Shown piece by piece: positions 37,429 to 46,627 of a DNA stretch of 64,000 bases; within the stretch, counting starts at the first letter, position 1; every line of letters begins with the position of its first letter. Source of the DNA: Variovorax sp. UMC13 (GTDB lineage Bacteria > Pseudomonadota > Gammaproteobacteria > Burkholderiales > Burkholderiaceae_C); NCBI RefSeq assembly GCF_014170375.1, contig NZ_LZZW01000012.1:248001-312000 (forward strand). The letters are read 5' to 3'. The notes under the pieces were generated by a model that made no database searches, was not told the DNA's origin, and saw nothing but the letters and a program-made list of their open reading frames with translations. A program made the translations under genes and the position numbers.

Positions 37429-38607
37429 TTACCGCAGCTTCAGCGTCGACAGGCCCACGAGGCACAGCAGCATCGTGATGATCCAGAAGCGCACCACGAC
37501 CTGGGTCTCGCGCCAGCCGCTCTTCTCGAAGTGATGGTGCAGCGGCGCCATCTTGAGAATGCGCCGGCCTTCGCCGAAGCGCTTCTTGGTGTACTTGAAG
37601 TACATGACCTGCGCCATCACCGAGATCGCCTCGACCACGAAGATGCCGCCCATCACGAAGAACACGATCTCCTGGCGCACGATGACCGCGATGGTGCCCA
37701 GTGCGCCGCCCAGCGCCAGCGCGCCGACGTCGCCCATGAAGACCTGCGCCGGGTGCGTGTTGAACCACAGGAAGGCCAGGCCCGCGCCGGCCATGGCCGA
37801 GCAGAACACCAGCAGCTCGCCCGAGCCGGGGATGTGCGGGAACAGCAGGTACTTCGAATACACCGAGCTGCCGGTGACGTAGGCGAACACGCCCAGCGCC
37901 GAGCCGACCATCACCACCGGCATGATCGCCAGGCCGTCGAGCCCGTCGGTGAGGTTCACCGCATTGCTCGCGCCCACGATCACCAGGTAGGTCAGGATCA
38001 CGAAGCCGATGCCGCCCAGCGGGTAGCTGATCTCCTTGAAGAAGGGCACCAGCAGGTTGATCTTGGGCGAGAACTCGAGCGCGAAGCCCGAGCGCACCCA
38101 GGCGCCGAACAGTTCCAGCACGCGCCAGTTGGAGCTCTCGGAGATGCTGAACAGCAGGTAGAAGCCGGCCACCAGGCCGACCAGCGACTGCCACAGGTAC
38201 TTCTCGCGCGAGCGCATGCCCTCGGGGTCCTTGCGCACCACCTTGCGCCAGTCGTCGACCCAGCCGATGGCGCCGAAGCCCAGCGTGACCCACAGCACGA
38301 TCCAGACGAAGCGGTTGCTCAGGTCGAACCACATCAGGGTGGCGAAGGCGATCGAGAACAGCACCAGCACGCCGCCCATGGTGGGCGTGCCGCTCTTGCT
38401 CAGGTGCGTTTCCATGCCGTAGCCGCGCACCGGCTGGCCGATCTTGAGGGCGGTCAGGCGGCGGATCGCGTAGGGGCCGACCGCCAGGCCGATCAGCAGC
38501 GCGGTGGTCGCGGCCATCAGCGCGCGGAAGGTCAGGTACTGGAAGACGCGCAGGAACCCGAGTTCGGGCGACAGCGTCTGCAGCCATTGGGCCAGGCTCA
38601 TCAGCAT
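37429..38607 (-). CDS. mraY: Phospho-MurNAc-pentapeptide translocase MraY
   Basis: 392-residue polytopic enzyme with about ten spans, making lipid I from UDP-MurNAc-pentapeptide and undecaprenyl phosphate. [11 protein letters not shown] (about 72-82), [13 protein letters not shown] (catalytic Asp pair), [13 protein letters not shown] and [15 protein letters not shown] are present, as is the C-terminal [13 protein letters not shown]. Length is normal. It lies 15 bases from murF. Confidence 0.97.
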   Translation of the reverse strand: MLMSLAQWLQTLSPELGFLRVFQYLTFRALMAATTALLIGLAVGPYAIRRLTALKIGQPVRGYGMETHLSKSGTPTMGGVLVLFSIAFATLMWFDLSNRFVWIVLWVTLGFGAIGWVDDWRKVVRKDPEGMRSREKYLWQSLVGLVAGFYLLFSISESSNWRVLELFGAWVRSGFALEFSPKINLLVPFFKEISYPLGGIGFVILTYLVIVGASNAVNLTDGLDGLAIMPVVMVGSALGVFAYVTGSSVYSKYLLFPHIPGSGELLVFCSAMAGAGLAFLWFNTHPAQVFMGDVGALALGGALGTIAVIVRQEIVFFVMGGIFVVEAISVMAQVMYFKYTKKRFGEGRRILKMAPLHHHFEKSGWRETQVVVRFWIITMLLCLVGLSTLKLR

Positions 38608-38622
38608 GGGGTGTTGCGCGGT

Positions 38623-40086
38623 TCATGCGGCATGACCGGCCTCCTTGTTGTTGTTGTCGTCTATCGATTCGGGCTGCACGGCGGCGGCCGTCACGGCCTG
38701 CACCACCCGTTCCATGCGCATGGAGCGCGAGCCCTTGACCAGCACGCTGGCGGTCCGTGGCAGCTGTTCTCGCACCGCGGCCTGCAGCGCGTCGATGTCG
38801 GCGAAGTGCCGGCCATCGCGGCGCTGGCGCGTGTCGTCGAAGGCCGCGACGCTGTGCGCCGTGGCCTCGCCCAGCGCGAACAGCACCTCGATGCCCTGCT
38901 CGCGCGCCCAGGCACCGACCTCGGCGTGGAAGCCCTCGGATTGATCGCCCACCTCGGCCATGTCGCCCAGCACCAGCAGGCGCGGGCCGGGCAGCGCGGC
39001 CAGCACGTCGATGGCGGCGCGCACGGAGTCGGGGTTGGCGTTGTAGCTGTCGTCGATCAGCACCAGCGTGCGGCCGTCGGCCATCGGCAGTTCGAGCGCG
39101 CGCGAGCGGCCCTTGACCGGCTCGAAAGCCGCCAGGCCTTCGGCGATCTTCTCGATCGAGACACCGGTGGCCAGCGCGCAGGCCGTGGCGGCCAGCGCAT
39201 TGATCACGTTGTGGCGCCCGGCGATGCGCAGCGTCGTGTGGAAGGCGCCGAGCGGCGTGCGCACCTCGACCTGCCAGGCGCCATGCGCCCAGGTGGCGCC
39301 GCCCAGCGAGATGTCGGCATCGGGCGTGTCGCCGAAGGTCATGCAGCGGCGCGTTCCGCCTTCGCGGGCGATCTCGTTCCACAGCGGCGTGAAGTCGTCG
39401 TCGGCCGGGAACACCGCGGTGCCGTTGTCGGGCAGTGCCGAGAACACGGCCGCGTTCTCCAGCGCCACCGCCTCGACGGTGCGCATGAACTCCTGGTGCT
39501 CGCGCTGCGCGTTGTTGACCAGCGCGATGGTGGGCTTGGCGATGGCGGCCAGCCGCGCGATCTCGCCCGGGTGGTTCATGCCCAGCTCGACCACCGCCAG
39601 CTGGTGCTGCGGGCGCAGCCGCATCAGCGTGAGCGGCAGGCCGATCTCGTTGTTGAAGTTGCCGACGGTGGCGAAGGCGCGCTCGCCCGAGGCGGCCTGC
39701 ACGACCGCCGCGATCATCTGCGTGACGGTGGTCTTGCCGTTGCTGCCGGTCACGGCCACCAGCGGCAGTGCGAACTGGGCGCGCCAACCGGCCGCGACCG
39801 CGCCCAGGGCGCGCAGCGTGTCGGGCACTTCGAGGCCCGCCAGGCCGGCTTCGCGCAGGCCGCCGTGGGCGATGGCCGCGACCGCGCCGCTCGCGCGGGC
39901 GTCGGCCAGGAAAGCGTTGGCGTCGAAGCGCTCGCCCTTGAGCGCGACGAACAGGTCGCCCGGCTGCAGCGTGCGGCTGTCGGTGTGCACGCGCGCGATC
40001 GGCGTGGCGGGGTCGCCCACCAGGCGCGCCTCGGGCACCCAGGCCAGCAGTTGGCCCAGCGTCATCAGGGTGGCGCCCTGCGTCAT
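38623..40086 (-). CDS. murF: UDP-MurNAc-tripeptide--D-Ala-D-Ala ligase
   Basis: 487-residue Mur ligase attaching D-Ala-D-Ala. Motifs: DSRTLQPGDLFVALKGERFD (in part, about 36-55), P-loop VTGSNGKTTVT (about 112-122), ELGMNHPGEIA, GRHNVINALAA and DSYNANPDSV. A Gln/Asn-rich end (PESIDDNNNKEAGHAA) is the only odd piece. ATG 40086 overlaps the murE stop (ATGA). Confidence 0.97.
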   Translation of the reverse strand: MTQGATLMTLGQLLAWVPEARLVGDPATPIARVHTDSRTLQPGDLFVALKGERFDANAFLADARASGAVAAIAHGGLREAGLAGLEVPDTLRALGAVAAGWRAQFALPLVAVTGSNGKTTVTQMIAAVVQAASGERAFATVGNFNNEIGLPLTLMRLRPQHQLAVVELGMNHPGEIARLAAIAKPTIALVNNAQREHQEFMRTVEAVALENAAVFSALPDNGTAVFPADDDFTPLWNEIAREGGTRRCMTFGDTPDADISLGGATWAHGAWQVEVRTPLGAFHTTLRIAGRHNVINALAATACALATGVSIEKIAEGLAAFEPVKGRSRALELPMADGRTLVLIDDSYNANPDSVRAAIDVLAALPGPRLLVLGDMAEVGDQSEGFHAEVGAWAREQGIEVLFALGEATAHSVAAFDDTRQRRDGRHFADIDALQAAVREQLPRTASVLVKGSRSMRMERVVQAVTAAAVQPESIDDNNNKEAGHAA

Positions 40087-41585
40087 GCGGCACTCCTCGC
40101 GCTCAGCGCGTCGATCGCATGCACGCGGTCGGAGAAGGCGATGCGCTCGCCCGCGATCTCCTGCCAGGCCTCGTGGCCCTTGCCGGCGATCAGCACCACG
40201 TCTTCGGGTGCGGCCTGGGCCAGCGTGGCGGCGATGGCCGCGGCGCGGTCGGGCTCGACCTGCGCGGCTTCGGGCCGCGACAGGCCCAGCAGGATCTGGC
40301 TCAGGATGGCAGCCGGCTTCTCGCTGCGCGGGTTGTCGCTGGTCAGCACCACGCGGTCGGCCTGGCGCTCGGCCACGGCGGCCATCATCGGCCGCTTGGT
40401 CGCATCGCGGTCGCCGCCGCAGCCGAACACGCACCAGAGCTTGCCGCCGCGCTGCGCGGCCAGCGGCTGCAGCCCGGCCAGCGCCTTGTCGAGCGCATCG
40501 GGCGTGTGGGCGTAGTCGACCACCGCCAGCGGCCGGCCCGGCAGCGCGATGCGCTCCATGCGGCCGGGCACGCTGTGCAGGCCGCGGCAGGCGTCGACCG
40601 CCTCGGCCAGCGTCATGCCCAGCGCGCGCAGCGCACCGATCACGCCCAGCAGGTTGGCCACGTTGTACTGGCCGATGAGTTGCGTGGCGAGCGACTGCGG
40701 TGCCGCGCCCTGCTCGACCACCTCGAAGGACAGGCCTTCGGCGCCGTGATGGATGTTCTGAGCCATCAGCCGCGCGGCACCGCCGTCGGCGGAGGTGGTC
40801 CAGATGTCGAGCGCGCCGGTGCCGCGGTCGATCAGCTGGGCCACCAGGCTCGCGCCGTGCAGGTCGTCGATGTTGACCACCGCCGCGCCCAGGCCCGGCC
40901 AGCGGAACAGCTCGGCCTTGGCTTCCCAGTAGGCGTCCATGTCGCCGTGGTAGTCGAGGTGGTCCTGCGTGAAATTGGTGAACACCGCGACGCGGATCTC
41001 GCAGCCGTCGAGGCGGCGCTCGGCGATGCCGATCGACGAGGCCTCGATGGCACAGGCGCTGAAGCCGCGCGCCACGAAGCCGCGCAGCTCGCGCTGCAGC
41101 ATCACCGGGTCGGGCGTGGTCAGGCCGGTGTGGACCATGTCGGGCGGCACGCCGATGCCCAGCGTGCCGACCAGCGCGCAGGGCCCCTGGCCGGGGCGCT
41201 GCGACAGCGCCTCGGCCAGCCACCAGGCGGTCGAGGTCTTGCCGTTGGTGCCGGTGACGGCGATCAGCGGGATCTGGCTCGAGGGCTGGCCGTAGAAGGA
41301 GGAAGCGATCGGGCCGGTGGCGGCCTTGAGGCCGGCGAAGGACGCGATGCCCTCGTGTTCGAAGCCGAAGGCCTCGACGCCCTCGCGCTCGACCAGGCAG
41401 GCCACCGCGCCCTGCGCCAGCGCCGCGGCCACGTGGGCGCGGCCGTCGGTGGCGGCGCCGGGCCAGGCGATGAAGGCATCTCCGTCGCCCACGCGGCGGC
41501 TGTCGGCATGCAGGTCGCCCGGCACGCACGAACGCAGCCAGTGCGCGGCTTCGTTGGGGCTGGAAAGAAGGATGTCGTCGTCCAT
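40083..41585 (-). CDS. murE: UDP-MurNAc-L-Ala-D-Glu--meso-diaminopimelate ligase
   Basis: 500-residue Mur ligase. P-loop VTGTNGKTST (110-119), the first-domain motif DSRRVGDGDAFIA, DYAHTPDALDKAL and the specificity motif TSDNPRSEKP: DNPR marks meso-diaminopimelate as the substrate, giving A1-gamma peptidoglycan. It fits with dapF in this window, which supplies meso-DAP. The start shares one base with the ftsI stop (TAATG). Confidence 0.97.
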   Translation of the reverse strand: MDDDILLSSPNEAAHWLRSCVPGDLHADSRRVGDGDAFIAWPGAATDGRAHVAAALAQGAVACLVEREGVEAFGFEHEGIASFAGLKAATGPIASSFYGQPSSQIPLIAVTGTNGKTSTAWWLAEALSQRPGQGPCALVGTLGIGVPPDMVHTGLTTPDPVMLQRELRGFVARGFSACAIEASSIGIAERRLDGCEIRVAVFTNFTQDHLDYHGDMDAYWEAKAELFRWPGLGAAVVNIDDLHGASLVAQLIDRGTGALDIWTTSADGGAARLMAQNIHHGAEGLSFEVVEQGAAPQSLATQLIGQYNVANLLGVIGALRALGMTLAEAVDACRGLHSVPGRMERIALPGRPLAVVDYAHTPDALDKALAGLQPLAAQRGGKLWCVFGCGGDRDATKRPMMAAVAERQADRVVLTSDNPRSEKPAAILSQILLGLSRPEAAQVEPDRAAAIAATLAQAAPEDVVLIAGKGHEAWQEIAGERIAFSDRVHAIDALSARSAA

Positions 41586-43339
41586 TAGAAACTCTCGTCG
41601 ACGCCCTTGGTCAGGACCAGCGGCTTCACGGCCAGGTCGGGTGCCACATTCATCATGCGCAGCGTCTGCTGCACCACTTCGCTGAACACCGGGGCGGCGG
41701 CGATGCCGCCGAAGTAGCGGCCGTCGCCGGGCTCGTCGATCATCACGCCGACGATGATGCGCGGCGTCTCGATCGGCGCCATGCCGGTGAACCAGGCGCG
41801 GTACTTGTTGCTGGCGTAGCCCTTGCCGACCTGCTTGTGCGCGGTGCCGGACTTGCCGCCGACGGAATAGCCCACGGTCTGCGCCAGCTGGCCGGTGCCG
41901 CCAGGGCCCGCGGCCATCTGCAGCATCTTGCGCACCGCGTGCGCGTTCTCGGCCGAGAACACGCGCACGCCGACGGCCGGCTCCGAACTCTTGAGCATGG
42001 TCACCGGGATGATGCTGCCGTCGTGCGCGAAGGAGGTGTACGAATGTGCCATCTGAAACAGCGAGGCCGACAGGCCGTAGCCGTAGGCCATGGTGGCCTG
42101 CTCGACCGGCTTCCAGTTCTTCCAGGGCCGCAGCCGGCCCGTGACGGCGCCGGGGAACTGGATCTGCGGCTTCTGGCCGTAGCCGAGGGCGGTGTAGGTG
42201 TCCCACATCTCGTGGGGCGTCATCTTCTGCGCGATCTTGAGCGCACCGACGTTGCTGGACTTCTGGATCACACCCTCGACCGTCAGCGCGCCGTAGTTGT
42301 GCGTGTCGCTGATGGTGAAGCCGCCGATCTGGTAGCGGCCGGGGGCGGTGTCGATGATGGTCGACGGCTTGACGCGGCCGGCCTCGAGCGCCATGCCCAC
42401 GGTGATCGGCTTCATGGTCGAGCCGGGCTCGAAGGTGTCGGTGATGGCGCGGTTGCGCAGCTGTTCGCCGGTCAGGTTCTGGCGCTTGTCGGGCACATAG
42501 CTCGGGTAGTTGGCCAGCGCCAGCACCTCGCCGGTGATGGCATCGAGCACCACCACGCTGCCGGCCTTGGCCTTGCGCGCGATCACCGCGTCGCGCAGCT
42601 TCTGGTAGGCGAAGAACTGCACCTTGCTGTCGACGCTGAGCTGGATGTCCTTGCCGTCGAGCGGCGGCACGGTCTCGCCCACGCCCTCGACCACGCGGCC
42701 CAGCCGGTCCTTGATCACGCGGCGCGAGCCGGCCTTGCCGGCCAGCTCCTTGTCGAAGGCCAGTTCGATGCCTTCCTGGCCGTGGTCTTCCACGTTGGTG
42801 AAGCCGACCACGTGCGCGGCGGCCTCGCCTTCGGGGTACTGGCGCTTGTATTCCTTGCGCTGGTAGATGCCCTTGAGGTTGAGGTCGGCGATCTGCTTGG
42901 CGATGGGCGCATCGACCTGGCGCTGGATCCAGACGAAGGTCTTGTCCTCGTCCTCGAGCTTCTTGTCGAAATCCTTCTGCGCCATGCCCAGCAGCTTGGC
43001 CACCTGCCTGAGCTTGGCGCGCACCTCGGGGTCGTTGCGCTCCACGTCTTCCGGGATGGCCCAGATGCTGGGCGCGACCACGCTCGACGCGAGCAGCAGG
43101 CCGTTGCGGTCGAGAATGCGGCCGCGGTTGGCCGGGAGCTCGAGCGTGCGCGCGAAGCGCACCTCGCCCTGGCGCTGGAAGAAGTCGTTGCCGATCACCT
43201 GCACGTAGGTGGCGCGGGCGGCCAGCACCACGAAGCCGAGCGCGATCGCGGCCACGATGAACTTGCTGCGCCAGACCGGCGTCTTGCTCGCGAGCAAGGG
43301 GCTGGTCGTGTACTGGACGCTGCGGCTGTTGCGGGCCAT
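41585..43339 (-). CDS. ftsI: Septal transpeptidase FtsI (PBP3)
   Basis: 584-residue class B penicillin-binding protein. A basic cytoplasmic tail and one membrane span (about 27-46), the pedestal domain (RGRILDRNGLLLA, about 72-84) and the transpeptidase domain with STMK (Ser307-Lys310), SSN in QKSSNVG and KSGT in VGGKSGTAHK. It cross-links septal peptidoglycan with FtsW. Full length. Overlaps by one base with both ftsL (TGATG) and murE. Confidence 0.97.
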   Translation of the reverse strand: MARNSRSVQYTTSPLLASKTPVWRSKFIVAAIALGFVVLAARATYVQVIGNDFFQRQGEVRFARTLELPANRGRILDRNGLLLASSVVAPSIWAIPEDVERNDPEVRAKLRQVAKLLGMAQKDFDKKLEDEDKTFVWIQRQVDAPIAKQIADLNLKGIYQRKEYKRQYPEGEAAAHVVGFTNVEDHGQEGIELAFDKELAGKAGSRRVIKDRLGRVVEGVGETVPPLDGKDIQLSVDSKVQFFAYQKLRDAVIARKAKAGSVVVLDAITGEVLALANYPSYVPDKRQNLTGEQLRNRAITDTFEPGSTMKPITVGMALEAGRVKPSTIIDTAPGRYQIGGFTISDTHNYGALTVEGVIQKSSNVGALKIAQKMTPHEMWDTYTALGYGQKPQIQFPGAVTGRLRPWKNWKPVEQATMAYGYGLSASLFQMAHSYTSFAHDGSIIPVTMLKSSEPAVGVRVFSAENAHAVRKMLQMAAGPGGTGQLAQTVGYSVGGKSGTAHKQVGKGYASNKYRAWFTGMAPIETPRIIVGVMIDEPGDGRYFGGIAAAPVFSEVVQQTLRMMNVAPDLAVKPLVLTKGVDESF

Positions 43340-43665
43340 CAGCCGCCCCTTCGCGCCGGTGCCGGCGCCGGTGGGGGCGCCGGGATCGGCGGGATCACCG
43401 TGCCGTCGGGACGCACGTACTGCGTGATCGCCGGCGTGGTGGTGCGCATCTTGAGCTGCTCCTTGGCCAGCTTCTCGACCCGCAGCGGCGTGGCCTGGGC
43501 CCGCTTCTCGACCTGCAGCCGGTCGCCGTCGACCTCGAGCCGGCGCGCCTCGGTGTTGGCGCGGTCGAGCTCGGTGAACAGCAGGCGCGAGCGGTACTGC
43601 GTGTGCACGAGGAACAGCGCGGTCGCCATCACGGCCATCAGCAGGAGCACGTTGAGCCGCGCCAT
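43339..43665 (-). CDS. ftsL: Cell division protein FtsL
   Basis: 108-residue bitopic protein: one membrane span (about 4-22) and a leucine-zipper-like coiled coil (about 30-75) as in the FtsQLB complex. The C-terminal tail is unusually proline-rich (PPIPAPPPAPAPARRGG). It is one base from rsmH and overlaps ftsI. Identification rests on position, size and topology, since FtsL sequences diverge strongly. Confidence 0.92.
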   Translation of the reverse strand: MARLNVLLLMAVMATALFLVHTQYRSRLLFTELDRANTEARRLEVDGDRLQVEKRAQATPLRVEKLAKEQLKMRTTTPAITQYVRPDGTVIPPIPAPPPAPAPARRGG

Positions 43666-43666
43666 G

Positions 43667-44605
43667 TCAGGCCTCGGTGCGTTCGGCGATCCGCAGGATC
43701 GCGCTGCGCGAGCGCGGGTTGCCCGCCACCTCGGCCGCCGACGGCCGCACCCGGCCCAGCGCGCGCAGCTTCATCACCTTGGGCGCCGCGAAGGGCGCGC
43801 GGCGGTCGTAGACCTCCTTCGAGTGGGTCGCGATGAACTGCTTGACGATGCGGTCTTCCAGCGAATGGAAGGCGATCACCGCCAGCCGCCCGCCGGGTTC
43901 GAGCACCGAGAGGCTGGCCTCTAGCGCTTGTTGCAGCTCTTCAAGCTCGGCGTTGATGAAAATCCGAAGAGCCTGAAATGTGCGCGTTGCAGGGTTCTGG
44001 CCCTGCTCGCGGGTTTTGACCGCGCCAGCCACGAGCTCGGCCAGCTCGGTGGTGGTTGAAATTGGGCCCCGTTCTTGTCGGCGAGCATCAATCGCCTTTG
44101 CAATCTGAACAGCAAACCGTTCTTCGCCATAGTCACGAATCACCTCTGCAATCTGCTGAGTTTCGGCCGTCGCCAGCCAGTCGGCCACGCTTTCGCCGCG
44201 CGTGGTGTCCATGCGCATGTCGAGCGGGCCGTCGAAACGAAAAGAAAAACCCCGTGCGGGGTTGTCGATCTGCGGAGAGCTGATGCCCAAATCCATGAGC
44301 AAGCCGGTCACGCTGCGCGGCGGCAGCTCCCCCAGATCCTTGAAACCCTGGTGCCGGATCGAAAAACGCGCATCGGTGATGCGCGCTGCTTCGGCCACCG
44401 CTTCCGCGTCCTTGTCGAACGCGATGAGCCGGCCCTCCGGCGCCAGTTTTTCCAGCAGCCGCCGGGTGTGCCCCCCGCGGCCGAAGGTGGCATCCACGAA
44501 GGTGCCACCGAGTGCGTCCGGCCGGTCGGCGGTCAGTGCGTCGACCGCTTCATCCAGCAAGACGGTGGTGTGGGTCCATGAAGTGTCCAAGGCGGTACTC
44601 GTCAT
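43667..44605 (-). CDS. rsmH: 16S rRNA m4C1402 methyltransferase RsmH (MraW)
   Basis: 312-residue SAM methyltransferase for N4-methylation of C1402 in 16S rRNA. Motifs: [13 protein letters not shown] (about 12-24), [12 protein letters not shown] (SAM loop, about 37-48), [19 protein letters not shown] (in part, about 108-126), and [13 protein letters not shown]. Full length. Two things are odd: GFSFR is encoded by GGT TTT TCT TTT, rare codons here that create a terminator-like hairpin, and 43921-44160 has about 57% GC by hand count against about 70% around it. ATG 44605 shares a base with the mraZ stop. Confidence 0.96.
   Translation of the reverse strand: MTSTALDTSWTHTTVLLDEAVDALTADRPDALGGTFVDATFGRGGHTRRLLEKLAPEGRLIAFDKDAEAVAEAARITDARFSIRHQGFKDLGELPPRSVTGLLMDLGISSPQIDNPARGFSFRFDGPLDMRMDTTRGESVADWLATAETQQIAEVIRDYGEERFAVQIAKAIDARRQERGPISTTTELAELVAGAVKTREQGQNPATRTFQALRIFINAELEELQQALEASLSVLEPGGRLAVIAFHSLEDRIVKQFIATHSKEVYDRRAPFAAPKVMKLRALGRVRPSAAEVAGNPRSRSAILRIAERTEA
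44238..44263 (-). terminator. Terminator-like hairpin with U-run inside rsmH
   Basis: Minus-strand reading: AACCCC-GCAC-GGGGTT followed by TTTCTTTTCG. The 6-bp stem with a tetraloop (44248-44263) and U-rich tract lie in the coding sequence of rsmH, second gene of the dcw operon. It has the form of a factor-independent terminator on the transcribed strand. Translating ribosomes would normally mask it; uncoupling could cut off downstream transcription. Whether it works is untested. Confidence 0.5.
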
Positions 44606-45036
44606 CAGAAGGCGAGGTCCTGGAAGGACTCCGAAGCGAGACCGGCCTGGATGGCTTCGGCCTCCTTGGCATCGTGCGTGGCCTTGTCCCACAGCTCGAA
44701 GTGGCTGCCCATGCCCAGCAGCAGCGCGTCGCGCGAGATGTTGGCCGCGGCACGCAGCTCGGGCGACACCAGCACGCGGCCGGTGCCGTCCATGTCGACG
44801 TCCATCGCGTTGCCCAGGAACAGGCGCTTGAGCCACTGGTCCTTGAGCGACATCGCGGCGATGCGTTCGCGGAACTGCTCCCAGGCGGGGCGCGGAAAGA
44901 CCATCAGGCAGCCGTGCGGGTGACGTGTGATCGTGAGTTGACCGCCGGCCGTTGCGGCCAGCACGTCACGATGCCGGGTCGGCACGGAAAGGCGACCCTT
45001 GGCATCCAGACTCAGCGATGAAGCGCCTTGAAACAC
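44605..45036 (-). CDS. mraZ: MraZ, transcriptional regulator of the dcw cluster
   Basis: 143-residue AbrB-fold protein with two SpoVT/AbrB-like halves: [20 protein letters not shown] (in part, about 2-20) and [18 protein letters not shown] (about 78-95). In E. coli MraZ represses its own operon by binding TGGG-N6-type repeats. I choose GTG 45036, which gives the family's usual start VFQGASS and lies 57 bases after the repeat operator; ATG 45105 would put coding sequence over that operator. ACAAGGG lies about 10 bases ahead of the GTG. It is the first gene of the cluster. Confidence 0.94.
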   Translation of the reverse strand: MFQGASSLSLDAKGRLSVPTRHRDVLAATAGGQLTITRHPHGCLMVFPRPAWEQFRERIAAMSLKDQWLKRLFLGNAMDVDMDGTGRVLVSPELRAAANISRDALLLGMGSHFELWDKATHDAKEAEAIQAGLASESFQDLAF

Positions 45037-45092
45037 GGCCACGAAACCCTTGTGATGGGACAGCGCGGGCACCTCGACGAGGTACAAACCGA

Positions 45093-45126
45093 CACTTTTT
45101 CCCACTTAACTGCACTTTTTTCCACT
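45093..45126 (-). promoter_or_regulatory. Four 10-bp-spaced AGTG repeats, candidate MraZ operator
   Basis: On the minus strand the motif AGTG occurs four times at exactly 10-bp spacing: AGTGGAAAAA, AGTGCAGTTA, AGTGGGAAAA, AGTGTCGGTT (plus-strand CACT at 45123, 45113, 45103 and 45093). E. coli MraZ binds TGGGN units repeated every 10 bp upstream of mraZ; the third unit here fits best (TGGGA). The site is 57 bp upstream of the mraZ GTG. A TTGCTG at 45136-45131 could be the -35 element, but no good -10 pairs with it. Confidence 0.75.
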
Positions 45127-45194
45127 GTAGCAGCAAAGTTCAGGCGTGCAATCAGGCGTCGCGAGTATTTTTTGTAATGGAATCAACGACTTAG

Positions 45195-45222
45195 CGCGGT
45201 TTCCGAACCTTCGGAAACCGCG
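45195..45222. terminator. 13-bp perfect stem-loop between hslU and mraZ
   Basis: CGCGGTTTCCGAA (45195-45207), CC, TTCGGAAACCGCG (45210-45222). It is about 75 bases past the hslU stop on the minus strand. There is no U-run after it, so it may be a Rho-assisted terminator or 3'-end stabiliser for hslVU, isolating that operon from mraZ. The 261-bp gap 45037-45297 otherwise contains only the AGTG repeats. Confidence 0.5.
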
Positions 45223-45297
45223 AATTCCGTTGCAAATGAAGCACTTAGCTCACGCAGTGAATGTGTTGCGTGAAGCCATGCGCCGTCGCGGCCCGCC

Positions 45298-46626
45298 TCA
45301 AAGGATGAAACGCGACAGGTCTTCGTCGTGACTTAGTGCCGCCAGCCGCTGATCGACGTAGGCCGCGTCGATGCGCACGGTCTGCCCCGACAGCTTGGCA
45401 GCGTCGAAGCTGATCTCGTCGAGCAGGCGCTCCATCACCGTCGACAGCCGGCGTGCACCGATGTTCTCGGTGCGCTCGTTGACCTCGAAGGCGATGCTCG
45501 CCAGCCGCGTGATGCCCTCGGGCGCGAAGTCGATGGTCACGCCTTCGGTGGCCAGCAGGGCCTGGTACTGCTTGACCAGCGAGGCGCGGGTCTGCGTGAG
45601 GATGGCCTCGAAGTCGGCCACCGAGAGCGACTGCAGCTCGACGCGGATCGGGAAGCGGCCCTGCAGCTCGGGGATCAGGTCGCTGGGCTTGCTCACGTGG
45701 AAGGCGCCGCTGGCGATGAACAGGATGTGGTCGGTGCGCACCACGCCGTACTTGGTGCTCACGGCCGTGCCCTCGACCAGCGGCAGCAGGTCGCGCTGCA
45801 CGCCCTGGCGCGACACGTCGCTGCCCTGGGCCTCGGCGCGGGTCGCGACCTTGTCGATCTCGTCGATGAACACGATGCCATTCTGCTCGGCGTTGGCAAT
45901 CGCCTGCGCGCGGATCTCTTCCTCGTTGACCAGCTTGCCGGCCTCCTCGTCGATCAGGAGGCGCATCGCCTCGGCGATCTTGAGCTTGCGCGTCTTGCGC
46001 TGCCCGCCCCCCATCTGGCCGAACATGCCGCGCAACTGCTCGGTCATCTCCTCCATGCCGGCTGGGCCCATGATTTCGAGCGGCGTGCGGGTTTCGGCCA
46101 GATCGAGTTCGATCTCCTTGTCGTCGAGTTCGTGCTCGCGCAGCTTCTTGCGGAAGGCCTGGCGGGTGGGGTTGGGCGCGTCCAGGGCGGTGGCGCCACC
46201 GTCGGCACCGCGCGCCGGCGGCAGCAGCACGTCGAGGATGCGCTCTTCGGCCGCGTCCTCGGCGCGCATGCGCACCTTGGTGCTTTCCTTCTCGCGCGTC
46301 TGCTTGACGGCGATCTCGGCCAGGTCGCGGATGATCGCGTCGACGTCCTTGCCGACGTAGCCGACCTCGGTGAACTTGGTGGCCTCGACCTTGATGAAGG
46401 GCGCATCGGCCAGGCGGGCCAGGCGGCGCGCGATCTCGGTCTTGCCGACGCCGGTCGGGCCGATCATCAGGATGTTCTTGGGCGTGATCTCGTGGCGCAG
46501 CGCGCCCTCGACCTGCTGGCGGCGCCAGCGGTTGCGCAGCGCGATGGCCACGGCGCGCTTGGCGTCCGGCTGGCCGACGATGTGGTTGTCGAGTTCGGAG
46601 ACGATCTCCTGCGGGGTCATGGACAT
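45298..46626 (-). CDS. hslU: ATP-dependent protease ATPase subunit HslU
   Basis: 442-residue Clp/AAA+ unfoldase that feeds HslV. Walker A GPTGVGKT (56-63), an I-domain (about 110-235) with an acidic [18 protein letters not shown] region, Walker [12 protein letters not shown], sensor IASGAFH and the C-terminal tail DLSRFIL that docks into HslV. Standard length. ATG 46626 (or the ATG two codons later) is one base from hslV's stop. Confidence 0.97.
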   Translation of the reverse strand: MSMTPQEIVSELDNHIVGQPDAKRAVAIALRNRWRRQQVEGALRHEITPKNILMIGPTGVGKTEIARRLARLADAPFIKVEATKFTEVGYVGKDVDAIIRDLAEIAVKQTREKESTKVRMRAEDAAEERILDVLLPPARGADGGATALDAPNPTRQAFRKKLREHELDDKEIELDLAETRTPLEIMGPAGMEEMTEQLRGMFGQMGGGQRKTRKLKIAEAMRLLIDEEAGKLVNEEEIRAQAIANAEQNGIVFIDEIDKVATRAEAQGSDVSRQGVQRDLLPLVEGTAVSTKYGVVRTDHILFIASGAFHVSKPSDLIPELQGRFPIRVELQSLSVADFEAILTQTRASLVKQYQALLATEGVTIDFAPEGITRLASIAFEVNERTENIGARRLSTVMERLLDEISFDAAKLSGQTVRIDAAYVDQRLAALSHDEDLSRFIL

Positions 46627-46627
46627 G

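Noticed and set aside
45037-45105. ATG 45105 as the mraZ start
   Set aside because: It would place the coding region over the AGTG repeat array; GTG 45036 gives the family N-terminus.
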